The notes beneath the pieces were generated by a model. That model was not told the origin of the DNA. It saw nothing but the letters and a program-made list of their open reading frames with translations, and searched no databases. Below are positions 12,401-23,700 of a stretch of 64,000 nucleotides of DNA, piece by piece. The translations under genes and the position numbers were made by a program. Source of the DNA: Dendrolimus kikuchii (Eukaryota > Arthropoda > Insecta > Lepidoptera > Lasiocampidae); assembly GCA_019925095.2 (NCBI GenBank), contig CM034401.1, positions 11,939,338 to 12,003,337 on the forward strand. Direction: 5' to 3'. Numbering within the stretch: the stretch's first letter is position 1; every line of letters begins with the position of its first letter.

Positions 12401-15236
12401 TTCAAATCATTTTGGTGTAGATATAAAATGTCTCTAAGATGTAAAAATTCGAGCCAAGCACTAAAATGTCCTATATCTAATAATGACAAACTGGATGTTA
12501 TGAAATGAAATGAAATTTATTTACATAAAGAGTACAGGGAACATCAAATAATTACGATACGAATACAATTCTGTAGGAGCGTCCGAAGTTAGCTCTGGTG
12601 CCCGCACTAGGTTTCAACAGAGTCTGTGTGGCGGGCCTCAGTGGAGTTCACTTCGGTTTCCAAACTCTTTTCTTTCATTGCCTGGTATTATTAAAACAAA
12701 AAACAATTAAAAAAAGAAGAAAAGAAACCAAAATGTATAATAATAAAATCTACATAATAGCTACGTCCTTAGATGCTTTGGTGAGTGAGTATGGATTAAT
12801 GGTAAGATGTAATGGAAGAGAGAGCATGAAAGTAGAGTAAACGCGGTCGAGATGCGAGCACTGCGCAAAATCTGCGGAGTGACGCTCGCTGACCGCGTTC
12901 GTAATACCGAAGTAAGAAAAAGAGTTGGTCTGAAAGAGAGTGTCGGGGTGAAGGTAAGGAAAGGAATGCTCCGGTGGTTCGGGCATGTGGAAAGAATGCA
13001 TGATGAAAGAATGACTAAACAGATATACAATGCAAAAGTGGATGGATGCAGAAGTCGTGGAAGGCCACGACACACCTTCCATGATCAAATTGATCGTGTA
13101 CTAGCAGAAAGTGATGTCAGGAGCCTTAAGAACAGACGAGCGTGCATGACAAGAGTTATGAATGTCAAAGAATCAAGTGAAGTGTGTAAGAATAAGTCTG
13201 AATGGCGCTCTGTTGTTCGTGCCTACCCCGCAAGGGAACTGGCGTGAAGTTATGTATGTATGTATTTTTATATTAGTGTGACTAAGTGTGCCCTAAGTAA
13301 AATGAGTTTTAGAGAAGCAGTGCATTTTCGTTGCCTCCATGGAATCTTTCGATGTGTGTTTTTACAATCCCGCTAGAATCATTCGTCCATGCAATTAATT
13401 AAATGATGTATACTCACAATATAATTACAATATCTTGATTACGCCTTTTATTGCATATGACCTTCATTAATAACATTATCACAAAAGTAATAAGATATCT
13501 GTTAATTATGTTTTACGTATATTTCCAGTAGGCTATAAATAAAAATGAAGTTATTTATCAATACTTCGTACGGAACAAAAATAAATCTTTTATAGGGATT
13601 ACATTAAAAGCTGACAACTTGACGTAACGATCAAGATATTGAATATAATGAAAATGAACGACTATGACTAAAGAATATGGTTGGTACATATTTCACAAAC
13701 TTTGGTTCACAGCGAATTAGTATAGAAATCCAGCGTAGCAATGCTGCTCAGCATTCTGGTCACATCTCCCCCTGGCAATGATCTGGTATGGGTCTACTAT
13801 ATAGATACTTTTAGTTATTAGTTTATTTAGTTAGTTATTAGTAGATTTAGTTATAACATTTTACAAGTTATATAAAAATATATTTTTTCAGAAAAGGATG
13901 AAACGGATTTTGTCGTTCTCCGCCATGAGTTAGGTGTGACATGGAGTGACGGCAAGAGGGAGCGGAAGGAGGTGACCATGACTGTAAGGGGGGATCCAGG
14001 TAGTCACACCGCCATGGCCAGAACTGTGGGCTTGCCGACTGCGATCGCAGCCAAGATGGTGCTTGATGGTAAGTTACCGTTGGTAGACATTATGACATTA
14101 CTTGTATAAAGTATATGTAAAATTTTAACTAGTAAGGTATGTACATTGAAGTTAGGATTGGTAAGATACAGGTTGCGTTCCATTGGAAGCTCACAACGAT
14201 CAAGTTCACAATCCTAAACTCAAGTCGAATGGATTATGGAGCGTTGATGTCATTAATACACAAATGTCATTGGATGAAGTATGATTGATTTGAAAATAGC
14301 GCCTTTGTCAACGTCTTAATAGAGAGAATGAATTTTCTGTAGTGAACGCCCACTTCAACCCACCTCTTGACATGGTTTGTTATGAGCGTTGCGTCTGTGA
14401 AGATTATGTCGTCATTCGTGACGTTTTAGCTGCGACCATAACGACCGTGGTCGCTATGCAGAATGGCACAAGGAGCATTTTGAGCGTTGTGAGCTACACG
14501 AGGAACGTGCCCATACAAACATGGCAGTAGTGGTGTATACACAAATAGGTTCCTGAAGAGTTCTTCTCTTGCGCAAGTAAAGGATTAGATGTGACTTCTG
14601 AACTGAGGTATGCTCACAGGCTACGATATGGGTGTTTTTAAAAAAGGTGTAAGTAATAAAAATGTTTCGGGGCCCGCAGCACAATAGTAACACCGCTGGT
14701 GTTGCAAATGACTATAGGCGAGCTACGCCGGTAATCTAATAGTCTTTCTCGGTGTGCACGCGATAAGGTGCGGAGTATTTACTGACTGCTCAGCGGGAGA
14801 CGCGACATGCTACAATTGAGTTGATAAACCCTGAATCCCTTCAGGTTTGATCAAGCCTAGCCGCGTTTGTTATTCGTTAGGGTTCCTCCGGCCTGAGCAA
14901 TACACAAGGAGGGTTTTTAGGCTGGGGTGATCGTAGGGAAAACGCAATTCAGAACCCAGTTGTAACGAGTGGCCCTCACCACGTCTCCCGGTAGCAATCT
15001 GTAATTCTGTAAATGCACTCCCCCTTCCTTCAAAAATAGGACCGTTAGATTGTCTCCTCTGGTTTACAATAATTAAACAAATCATTATCACCGTTTAAAC
15101 TTATGATATCATTTTAGGTGAAATCCAGGACCGCGGTGTGGTGTTGCCTTTCTCACCCGTGGTCTACAAATCGTTACTCTCAAGGCTGAGGGCACACGGA
15201 ATAGCTGCTAGAGAAATAACTAAACCACTAAATTAG
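429..15236 (+). CDS. LKRSDH: LKR/SDH (alpha-aminoadipic semialdehyde synthase), 3' part, one exon not found
   Basis: Bifunctional mitochondrial enzyme of lysine breakdown: lysine-ketoglutarate reductase makes saccharopine and saccharopine dehydrogenase splits it to glutamate and aminoadipate semialdehyde. Exons read: 429-600, 1679-1749, 2120-2244, 2832-3066, 4878-5014, 5742-5854, 6152-6320, 11904-12105, 13892-14068, 15118-15236; all have AG/GT borders. The first exon ([14 protein letters not shown]) is the end of the LKR half; the gene starts upstream of the window. The SDH half follows: Rossmann motif [17 protein letters not shown], then [49 protein letters not shown], and near the end [14 protein letters not shown]. 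Stop TAG is at 15234-15236, with AATAAA at 15582 and 15627. Exon 6152-6320 ends in phase 1, but exon 11904 begins in phase 0 ([10 protein letters not shown]). About 32 codons that the family has at this point are therefore missing from my model. The gap holds a DIRS retrotransposon. Confidence -1.
952..1245 (+). repeat. Degenerate tRNA-derived SINE
   Basis: An A-box-like stretch (TAGCGTAATGGCTAGCGC) and a B-box-like stretch (GGGTTCGATTC) lie 30-40 bases apart near 955-1010. At 1183-1240 follows a tail of the kind common in lepidopteran SINEs (GGGAGGCC..GAGCCCAGCAGTGG). There is no proper acceptor stem, so this is a retroposed tRNA-like sequence and not a tRNA gene. It lies in the first LKR/SDH intron of the window. 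Confidence -1.
2612..2686. repeat. 75-bp inverted repeat (hairpin)
   Basis: Two arms of about 32 bases face each other (2612-2643 and 2653-2686) around a nine-base loop, with CTAATAACGTAAATA in the left arm and TATTTACGTTATTAG in the right arm. There are a few mismatches. It is probably a remnant of a hairpin or MITE element in the intron before exon 2832. Confidence -1.
3183..3530 (+). repeat. Non-LTR 3' module, 'CCCGCGAC...CAAACAGAC' type
   Basis: It starts with TTTGCCCGCGACCTCGTCC and ends in AAATCGGCC..GTAGTTTTTA, then AACAAACAGACAAAACGACC. This is the layout of a very common lepidopteran repeat, probably the 3' end of an RTE-like retrotransposon or a SINE that depends on one. Related copies in this window are at 33785, 50881 and 51490 (+) and at 21335, 31537, 34565 and 48749 (-). 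Confidence -1.
3655..4260 (-). mobile_element. Non-LTR retrotransposon, C-terminal coding fragment
   Basis: On the minus strand 4023-3661 is open for 120 codons. It contains [15 protein letters not shown] and [20 protein letters not shown], a signature of the region after the reverse transcriptase in an arthropod LINE group. Upstream (4260-4024) more of the same protein can be read in other frames ([20 protein letters not shown]), so the copy is frameshifted. It sits in the LKR/SDH intron 3067-4877. The LINE clade is not certain. Confidence -1.
4535..4765 (+). repeat. tRNA-derived SINE, copy 1
   Basis: The head CTCTGTGGTTGAGCGAGCTAAG resembles a pol III A box and GGGGATCGATTCCTGG a B box. 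A body with GTCTGGGTGTCTGGGATAGG follows. The same family recurs at 26215-26405 (-), 49974-50110 (+) and 51885-52039 (-), so it is a real dispersed SINE. It lies about 110 bases upstream of LKR/SDH exon 4878-5014. Confidence -1.
5218..5396. repeat. Two adjacent hairpins, MITE-like
   Basis: The first pair is CCCTTTTAATGACT (about 5221-5234) with AGTCATTAAAAGGG (about 5263-5276). The second is TTGTAAACAGTGTGTCTC (about 5315-5332) with GAGACACGCTATTTACAA (about 5376-5393), with mismatches. Both are in the LKR/SDH intron 5015-5741. The element type is unknown. Confidence -1.
6702..6867. repeat. DIRS inverted terminal repeat, right end
   Basis: 166 bases, starting ACACACAGTGTTGCTAGAAG and ending TCTGTCAATTCATAT. 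It is identical in reverse complement to 11582-11747. It contains a TATA-like TTTTATACC. An outer extension, 6663-6701, is unique to this end and is matched by the internal complementary region. Confidence -1.
6898..6995. repeat. DIRS internal complementary region
   Basis: 6898-6950 pairs perfectly with the outer right end (6663-6715), and 6967-6995 pairs with the outer left end (11728-11756). The two parts are adjacent, as expected for the template that joins the ends of a DIRS element into a circle. Confidence -1.
8590..8830 (-). pseudogene. DIRS RNase H fragment
   Basis: One 75-codon frame contains [24 protein letters not shown] and [13 protein letters not shown]. In DIRS-type RT/RNase H proteins the comparable order is EW..., DLFAS..., then a W.FPPPSLI motif. 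The acidic residue expected in DLFAS is N here, so the enzyme would be inactive. Confidence -1.
9540..10400 (-). pseudogene. DIRS reverse transcriptase, decayed
   Basis: It is read in three broken frames. The first, near 10230-10180, has a fingers motif [10 protein letters not shown]. The second, 10213-10022, has [13 protein letters not shown] and [15 protein letters not shown], with N in place of the catalytic D of the usual DI.DAYF motif. The third, near 9750-9640, has [23 protein letters not shown] with several stops. The YLDD box is not readable. Confidence -1.
11582..11747. repeat. DIRS inverted terminal repeat, left end
   Basis: The exact reverse complement of 6702-6867 over 166 bases. 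A nine-base outer extension (CGACAGAGA, 11748-11756) is matched in the internal complementary region at 6967-6975. LKR/SDH exon 11904-12105 begins only about 150 bases further on. Confidence -1.
12500..12690 (-). repeat. LINE 3' tail fragment
   Basis: On the minus strand the segment ends in AAATAAATTTCATTTCATTTCAT, a 3' terminus typical of lepidopteran LINEs. No coding part is left. It lies in LKR/SDH intron 12106-13891. Confidence -1.
12779..13266 (+). mobile_element. LINE A, 5'-truncated copy with internal deletion
   Basis: It encodes the C-terminal end of the protein seen whole at 41829-43322: [40 protein letters not shown], then [20 protein letters not shown]. It ends GGCGTGAAGTTATGTATGTATG, the same 3' end with (TATG)n as the other copies. 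The 5' side jumps from VSEY to a point 100 codons further on, so there is also an internal deletion. Confidence -1.
14700..15100. other. GC-richer intron stretch, unrecognised
   Basis: The intron before the last LKR/SDH exon holds 400 bases clearly richer in G and C than its surroundings. I recognise no protein, tRNA or terminal repeats in it. It is probably an old repeat. Confidence -1.
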
Positions 15237-15717
15237 TATATTGTTAGTCTATATGTAGTATTAATGTTAAAATATTTTTAATAACTTCTAAGTATACATA
15301 GGCAAGTTTGCTTTCAATTATTTTTGTAACTAGATTTTTAACTCGACTTTGCTTATGTAAACTTTGGATCGGTACATCACGGAAACTGTCTAATTCTCCG
15401 TAACAAAAAGTATCGACGGTTCATCTCTATTATTGAAAGTACATAATTATTTACTTAATTTTATGGTAAAATCGGTTAATTACCAAAGAAATTGTAGGTA
15501 AAATTTGCAATGTGATAAGTATGGAAAATATGAATGATAAGAATTGATTAATTTCGCACTGAATTGTGTTAACCGTTTGTTAATAAATGATTTATTGTTT
15601 TCAATATGTTTTAATTTTTGATTAGCAATAAAAACTTCTAATAATACTTTTCTTTCGTAACTTGATGTTATGGAGCTTACAACTTATAATAAGGTACGTA
15701 CCGTAGGTTTTATCTGT

Positions 15718-16016
15718 GTAGGAACGGAGAAAGAACACAATTTCTTGTGGCCGGGCGGCCTGTCCTAAGAGGCGACAAGACAAGCCACAGCCAGATGGTA
15801 GGGCATTTGCCCGACTGGATGGCTACCACCCCTGGTCTAAAGTATGCCGCCATAACAACCTTGTGTTGTGTTCCTGCATTAGTCACCAGGTTCCAGTCCC
15901 ACTTGAGAGAGCGCATTTGTAGTACCTTTGGTCTTGCAAATGTCCATAGGCAATAGTAACCGCTTTCCACCAAGTGGGCCGTCTGCCTGTGTGCTGAGAT
16001 TCTACAATAAAATAAA
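15718..16016 (+). repeat. Dispersed 290-bp repeat, copy 1
   Basis: A full-length copy from GGAACGGAGAAAGAACACAA to TCTACAATAAAATAAA. Recurring blocks are CGGGCGGCCTGTC, AGGCGACAAGAC, TAGGGCATTTGCCCGACTGG, CCACCCCTGGTCTAAAGTATG and AACCGCTTTCCACCAAGTGG. The others are at 22118, 28160 (+) and 40655, 54745, 57473 (-). It may be a SINE or part of a larger non-autonomous element; I could not classify it. Confidence -1.
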
Positions 16017-17099
16017 TGGTACATTTTACTAGCCGTGAATCTATAAATGGTATATGATGATAAAATTACTTAAAAATATGTCTAGTTTTTAGTAACCTTT
16101 TTATTGTTATTTAAACGTCAACCCAGGCTGATTTTACGAAAAGAATAAAACTCAACAATTATGGAAAAATATATTTTTTGAGTTCACCTATACGACCACT
16201 GAAAATGAAAATACTGCTATCCAGTAATGTCAACTGGAAAAAAAAGGTGTGACATGTTTGTCATTCTTATATCATTTTTTTGCTAACCTAAAATGTTTTA
16301 TCAAATGACTTGATTTTGCTATTTTGAGTTTATTTTATTGTTATTTTTCATAAATTTATAAAGCTAAATCCCAATTGTGTTGCGTTACGACCACATTTTC
16401 TTTGAGATTTTTTTAATGCGTGACAATAATTTAACAATGACTTCGCGTTAAACACCTTGATATGGAAAACGACCCGAAGAACACTGTAAGTTTTAAGGCT
16501 TTGAGACGCAGTTCGAAGCTCCCGAATACACCATTGTTTTACTCGCATAAAATGTCTTTAGTAAACATTGAATGACAGAGATATAAGTGTAAATTGATAG
16601 ATGCATTAATATAATGATAGCTAGTAACTTAGAAACATTATTAGAAAGACGGAATCTCTGACTCTAAAAGGGGCGAGCTATAGGATGCTGATTTTGGAAT
16701 AGGTGCGGATCGCGCTGCAGTGCGTTAAGAGTAGATAGACGCCGCTATACAGTTTTGTAAATTTACGTAGGCTCCGTCTATACATTAATGGTGTCAATTA
16801 GGCTAGCACAAAAATGTTACTTAATAACAAGCATGGAATAGAAACTAATTAAATGAAAATCCCCCACTAAATAACGTAACACTGAATTAGACCTAAATTC
16901 TACATTTCTTGTATAGATATTAATTAATAAATGAATTTGATAGCGTAAAAGGCACCAGAAGTCAATTTAAATCGCTTTATTACTTAAAACATATTTTAGT
17001 CCAAATCAGAAAAAAATGCTATTCATAAGTTTCTTTTCAATTTCATATTTCAATAAAGTATCAAAATCTAAAGCAGCAAAACAGAAGTTACTTATCTGT

Positions 17100-17250
17100 T
17101 CTTATTGCGAAACTGACAAACAGGCAAACGGACCAGCTAATGGAAGTGGTTACCGACGCCTATAAGCATTTGCAACACCAATGGCGAAGCCAACGCGTTG
17201 CCAGCCTTTAGAATGGGATAAAGAGGATGGGACACGTAATCCTACGTAAA
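17100..17250 (+). repeat. Diverged relative of a common lepidopteran repeat
   Basis: ACAGGCAAACGGACCAGCTAATGG, then GTGGTTACCGACGCCTATAAGC and TTTGCAACACC, resemble the outer end of the 290-bp repeat but differ at many bases. It lies about 500 bases upstream of the KLHL10 start. Confidence -1.
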
Positions 17251-17762
17251 ATTTAGGTGAATCGATTCTAGCGGCAGCTAGCGAACGAAGTGGAACACTT
17301 TAAAGTATTAGGATTGTCATTCCCACTATTTCTATTCCAGGACAAAATTGAGGATATTAGACGTTATAATGCAATGTACCTCATTAAGACTCGTACTGTT
17401 AATGTCAAAGCAGTCTTCTCGCTCCAGTAGTAATTTCGTTGTTAGTATCGGTGAACTTAATAAAACACGTTACACTTAAAGTGATTCATTATGTTCACTT
17501 CCTTAACTATTTAACTTCCGAGCTTAGTTTGGAAATTGTGGATTGGCCGGGGATGTGAAGCATGCATAAAACGATACGTGACGCTGTTCAGTATTATAGG
17601 TGGCCCCAAGCCACTTTTAGTTAGCCACAGGAGAGTTTTTCTAAACAGAAACAGTTAGGTACTGGCCAGCCGTGTGCAGCTAGTCTAGAAAGGCGCTAGT
17701 TTGTCATAAACTTATACTGAGATTGTTGTAATCAGACAGCGGGTCGCGAGACGGGCCGGTGC

Positions 17763-20700
17763 ATGTCGGTGGCGGCAATGCAGGCGTTGCACCGGCTGCG
17801 CGAATGCAGGCTGCTCTGCGACGCGATAGTGCGCGCGGACGACGGCGCCGCATTCCCTGTACATCGCGCAATACTCTCTGCCTGCAGTCCATACTTCCTG
17901 TATGAAAAATCTTCTTATAATCTCTATCCTTAACCATCCTTTTTCTGGTTGATCCGTTGATTCTTTCCCCACGAACCTCGGCTTCCCCTTACCTACTTAT
18001 TATTAACACGCATGTCATTCACCTTTGAGTTTAATGTTAAGGTACATATTTATTTAACTACCCACAATATATTCTTAATTATAACAATCTTATTCTTAGG
18101 TACAATTGCTTAAATAAAATGTGGCTTTAAAGTTTTTCTCTGCTCTAAGACGGACATAGGATGGATAATAAACAGTTTCTTCTGCGCACAGATCCGATAG
18201 TTACGCGAATGAATTTTATATTTTGTTTTAATAACTCTTTAAAGTTACTGGATTTTCTAATTATTCAAGAACCGTATCATAAACTATATTAATATTGATA
18301 TAAATATATTTTTTTTGTCATGTTCTTAGATAATAAATCAGTTGTCCTGAAATTTAGAGTATCTAAGTATAATATGTAGGTGTAGGTAGGTACTTTAGAT
18401 ATGGAGACTGTATGGTGTAAGTTAAACTAAGATGTATATATATGTGAACTTTTCTCTTTGCTGCACACGTTTCATTTGCTGCAGGGAATAGTTATTCTTA
18501 AGGCTGGAAATTTCAGTAAGTATTGGTGCACACCAATTATAAAAGTTTACTAGATACATATGTATTAATATCAATCGATAATTGAGGAGCGTCCAATCAA
18601 ACAATTTTATTTTTAATCACATCATATTAATAAAAGCTTAATGGCTATTTAGGTTAAAAAAAAACTTAAACTATTATGGCTATTTCTGGTTTCAGACAAT
18701 CGCAGCTAGAATCATCATCATGTCGTAAATGGTTGTCAGGAACATCTGCTTCTTTATCAACAGGGTCAGTGGAATTTCCACTCAATAATTTTTTGTACCA
18801 AGAAAAAGTTTCATCTTTCTTCCAGTCGTCACCAAATTATTTTACCATGAGAGACTTTACGTCTGCTTTCTTCAGAGCGCTTAAACATTTATTTACGTTA
18901 AGTGGTGCCATTGACTCCGGATGTGTCTTTCTTGATTTTAAGATGCGAAATCGTTTTCTTTCCTGATCAGACTCGTTAACCAAATTGCGGTAGGTTCTTA
19001 CCTCATATACAGTTTTAGTTTGTCTCCTTGTTCCTCGTCCCTGAATATATTTATATTTTTTCAAATGAAGACGTTTTAAGTCCCTCATTCCTTCGAGTTT
19101 TTTATAAAATGTATCCAAATATTTGACATCCTTCAAGTCCCAATCTTGTTCCAGCAATAAAACAACCCCATGTCTCTTATAAATCGTTTGATATTCTTCC
19201 TTTTGTGTAATTACCGGCACGGTTTTAACCTCCTTTTCTACTCTGCCGAAAACACGATCGGCGGGTAGAAAACTATGACCACGTACGGGAAATGTCAAAT
19301 AAATCTCTTTAATATTTTCTGGGGATTCATTGACGAGCCAAAACATAAGACAGTGAACTATATGCGAATTTTAGTTTTGTCATGAGAAATTAGATATATC
19401 GGTTTTTGACAGAATCAAAAGATTCAACAATGAAAAATGTTAGGGATTTATTGGTATCTGTTCCGATCGCCATCGTTGTTTAGTACGATTGATGTATTTA
19501 TCGATTTATGTTCAGATCTGTGTATTTTGCGGGCGAATTTAGAGCGGATTTATCAGTTTTTGATCGGGTTACATTAACCATAGAGCAAGATATGTACGAG
19601 ACAACCAATGGGCGTCATAAAAAAATATATCAAAATGTGACTTATCGTTTTTAGTTCCGACGCTCCTCAATTATAGTCTTTGAGTACAAGGGTAAATTCT
19701 GCGTTTTTTCGCTTAAAAAACGAATGTTTACACCAACAGGGCGCTTTTTACTACAACCTTACACTCTCGTGAACAAAGCGACGTTTTAATCTCGGGGGTC
19801 CGCTCGGAGATCCTGCTGCTACTGATTGAGTATGCATATCTCCGTCGTATCGATGTAACTGAGAACAACGTCCATGAGCTGCTAATGACCGCCGATTACC
19901 TCGCATTCCTTGGTGTCCTACAACTTTGCTGCGATCATTTAAGGATATCTCTTAACCCCAAAAATTGTCTTGGTATCATGATGTTTGCAAGGTATAGATA
20001 TTTATTATTTCTCTTTATAGTTGACCTTTACAATGATTTAGGGTCCGCCTAATATGTCTGTCTGTTATATGCTATTCTAACATATGTATGTCATACATAT
20101 ATCTGTATGTAATTGGAAAAAAATCTGTGACCGGTGGTTGGTCATTGACTTGCTTTAGAAATGAAACTTTAATTTTGTGTAAGCAAAAATTATGTTGACT
20201 TAGGCGTCTCTGTCTTTATAAGAGAAACTTGTTTGAACATGTAATAATAATAATTATATGAATATAAATAGAAGATTGATGGAATCTGATGGATATAAAA
20301 GTAAAATTAAAAAACCATATGGATTTATAGGTACCATGAAGGATGACATTAAGGTTTATGGTGTGACAGAGGACATGCAAAAATTTATAAGTATATAAGG
20401 ACAAAACTTACTTTGTCAAATCCAATTGATTGGTAACAGGTTAAAGAAAGACATAGATAGATATTTATGTAGTAGTATTCCAAAATCTCTCTAGTCTAGA
20501 AATCGTAAAATAAATCATGTTTTATTACAAGAAACACTTGGATTATGATAATAGTACATAACACATATATGTTTCAGACGTGTATTTTGCTACAAGCTCG
20601 AGACAGACTCTAGACGTTATTTGCTAAGATATTTTGTAACTGTTGCAACGCAGAGCGACGAATTTCTTCATTTGCCACTGGACGAATTGAATTCGATTAT

Positions 20701-23700
20701 ATTGGAAGATGAACTGAATGTTAAAAGTGAAGAAGTTGTTTGGGAAGCAGTATTGCGTTGGGTCAATCATGATCCTGATCAACGTTGGCAAAATACTGTC
20801 AAGTTGATGGGAAGCATACGACTGGGACTTCTAGATACACAAGTTAGTGGACCTGTCTCTTGTTAGTAGTAGTTTTGACATAAATATACCTATATCATAA
20901 GAGATATTAAATTCAAATTCTCAAAAAACATATTAAAGTTCGAGTTGCACCTGGAATTTTTTCGTAAGTTATATTTGGTAACTAATTAAAATGCTTCAAT
21001 AAAACATAGCAAGTATTGGGGGATCGAAAAGTAAGATTGTTTTCTAACGTTAAAATTCAAACACATCAATTATAATGTTTTTATTTTTAAATAATGATAT
21101 AATCAACCTCATTATCAACAACCTTTTGCCATCTAGTATGTAAATGTTCAATGCCGGATCCATAAAAATCAATTGGTTTTTAAGCAAAATGTATAAAGAT
21201 GGCATTTTAGTTAGATACTATCCAAATCAGAAAATCTTTTTTCACTTAGAAAGTGTTGAGGCGATCGGAATAAATGGAAATACGATGGTGCAAAATCGGG
21301 AGAATATGGTGGATGAGGCAGTTCCTCCGCCGTATATATATATCCCTATCATATTATAAATGCGAAAGTAAATCTATTTGTCTGTCGGCTCAACCGCGGG
21401 GTGAAATGTAGTGTTTGTTTAAATATCACTTTCATAATTTTTCCGTGTTTTTCTAATGGGGTTTCGGAAATCGAAAGAAGTTTATAATATAGTAAACGCG
21501 TTCTAAATTCAAAACAATGGAAGGACTTCAGTCAAAATTATGTAAGACTTAAGGCTACACTATATCAGAGACGATTATAAAGTTTTAAGTGCTGTATAAC
21601 TACGGTGCTTTTGTAGTTCATAACAAATAATTAATCAATACAATAACATCACGCGTTTTAATTATATTTATTTTTCTTGTTCCAGTTTTTCTTAGAAAAC
21701 GTAAAAGATCACCCATATGTTACCGGCAATGAAGGTTCAAGGCCTATTATCATTGAAACTTTGAAGTTTCTGTATGATTTAGAGATGATCGCACAAAGAG
21801 ACGGAGAAGTCGCTACGCCGGAAATAGCCAGACCCAGAGTTCCACATGAGGTTAATTTAGCTTCACCATAATTTAAATTGTGAACTAAAGATAATGACAT
21901 ATTTACAATAGAATCTGTGTTTTATGTAGTTTATAAAATCAAGTCGTAAAACTATATTTTAACGGTTTTAAGTGCTGAATTTATTTGATTTTGGTTATTT
22001 AACATTACTCGTTGACACTTGACATCTTTGTCTTCCGTGATCACGGCCACTGAAAAGTAGCCGAAACATCGGAATAACCAAAATGAAATAAATTACCGCA
22101 CTTACCGGTACTGGTACCGCACTTTGCCAGGTGGTAGGGCATTTGTCCGACTGGATGGCTACCACCCCTGGTCTAAAGTATGTCGCCATAACAACCTTGA
22201 GTTGTTTTCCGGCATTAGTGATCAGGTTCCAGTCGCCCTTAAGAGAGCAGCAGCGCATTTGTAGCACCTTTGGTGTTGCAAATGTCTATAGGCGATGGTA
22301 ACCGCTTTCCATCAAGTGGGCCGTCTGCCTGTCTACTGAGCTCCTGCAATAAAAACAAAAAAAAAACTTAAAACCGTTAAAACGTAGTTTTATTATGTAT
22401 ACAAGTCTCGAAAACTTAAGAAAAAATGATATCCTAAATTGTTTTGAGTTGGAATTATTCCTTTGTAGGTTTTATTTGCCATCGGGGGATGGAGCGGTGG
22501 TTCGCCAACAGCCTTTATTGAGACTTACGATACAAGAGCTGATCGATGGATAAAAGTAAATAAAACCCTTTTTCTGAATTTTCTAATGATATTCTATATT
22601 CTCTCTTAAAGCATAGTTATGATTACTGTTACTAATGAACGTGAACATGTTTGTTAGTTGATCTTTTTGTGGTACCTGAGATGAATATAGGGCATTTTTG
22701 CCACATAAAATGTAAGTCAAAATGCATCCAAAGTTGCACTCGATGGTAAACCATTATCATTATCCATTGCCCATGAACACTGGAACAAACATATTGCCCA
22801 TTTCATCGAAACTTTAATTAGGTAAGGTTTACGCTCGTTTGAGAAGGAAATCTACTGAAGTACTCCGAGAAGCTCGGTGAAGTTTATTCTACAATTCACA
22901 CATGTATGAGATTTAACAAACAAAGAAGCATAGAGGTCTTTCATATTGACATAATAAATGATGTGAGCGGAAATAAAGTAACAAGGGATTCTTTATTATT
23001 ATATATTTATTATATTTTAGATTAGAACGTTAATACATACATACATACATAACTTCACGCCAGTTCCCTTGCGGGGTAGGCACGAACAACAGAGTGCCAT
23101 TTAGGCTTATTCTTACACACCTCACTTGCCTCTTTGACATTCATAACTCTTGTCATGCAAGCTAGAACGTTAATGATCTCATATTATCTTTGATTTGTTA
23201 AATAGGTAGAAGAGGTCGATCCGGCTGGACCCAGAGCGTATCATGGAACAGCAGTTCTCGGATATTGCATTTACGTTATAGGTGGTTTTGATGGAATGGA
23301 TTATTTCAATTCTTGCCGTTGCTTCGATGCTGTTACTAAAATTTGGCGAGAGGTAACGAAGAAATTGAATAAATTACTACAATCAGTCGCAGTAAATCCA
23401 TCATTAGCTATCAGAAATGAATGTACTAAATTTTGGGCCCCAGACGCGTAAAATCAATATTTAGTTCACAAAACATTTGCAAAAGGTGAATATATTCCTT
23501 CAAACTCGTTGGCAGAGTATTATTTGCTTTAATCTTGAATCGTATGTAGCAATGGACTTATTTTTTAAATTGCGTTTGGGAGCTACCAGCAGTAGCAGCT
23601 GCTGTAATCTTACTTTCTAGATTAAAAACATAAGTATGGAAATAAGGTAAAATCATGTTTCAGGTAGCTCCGATGAACGCCCGACGTTGCTACGTATCTG

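Larger units (their letters stand above)
15237..17762. other. Intergenic region, LKR/SDH to KLHL10
   Basis: It holds the two LKR/SDH poly(A) signals, a dispersed-repeat copy (15718-16016) and a diverged relative (17100-17250). The rest is AT-rich sequence in which I see nothing. 17500-17762 becomes GC-richer and is presumably the 5' flank or leader of KLHL10. Confidence -1.

Noticed and set aside
17704..17972. Minus-strand frames of 77-86 codons
   Set aside because: They are antisense to KLHL10 exon 1.
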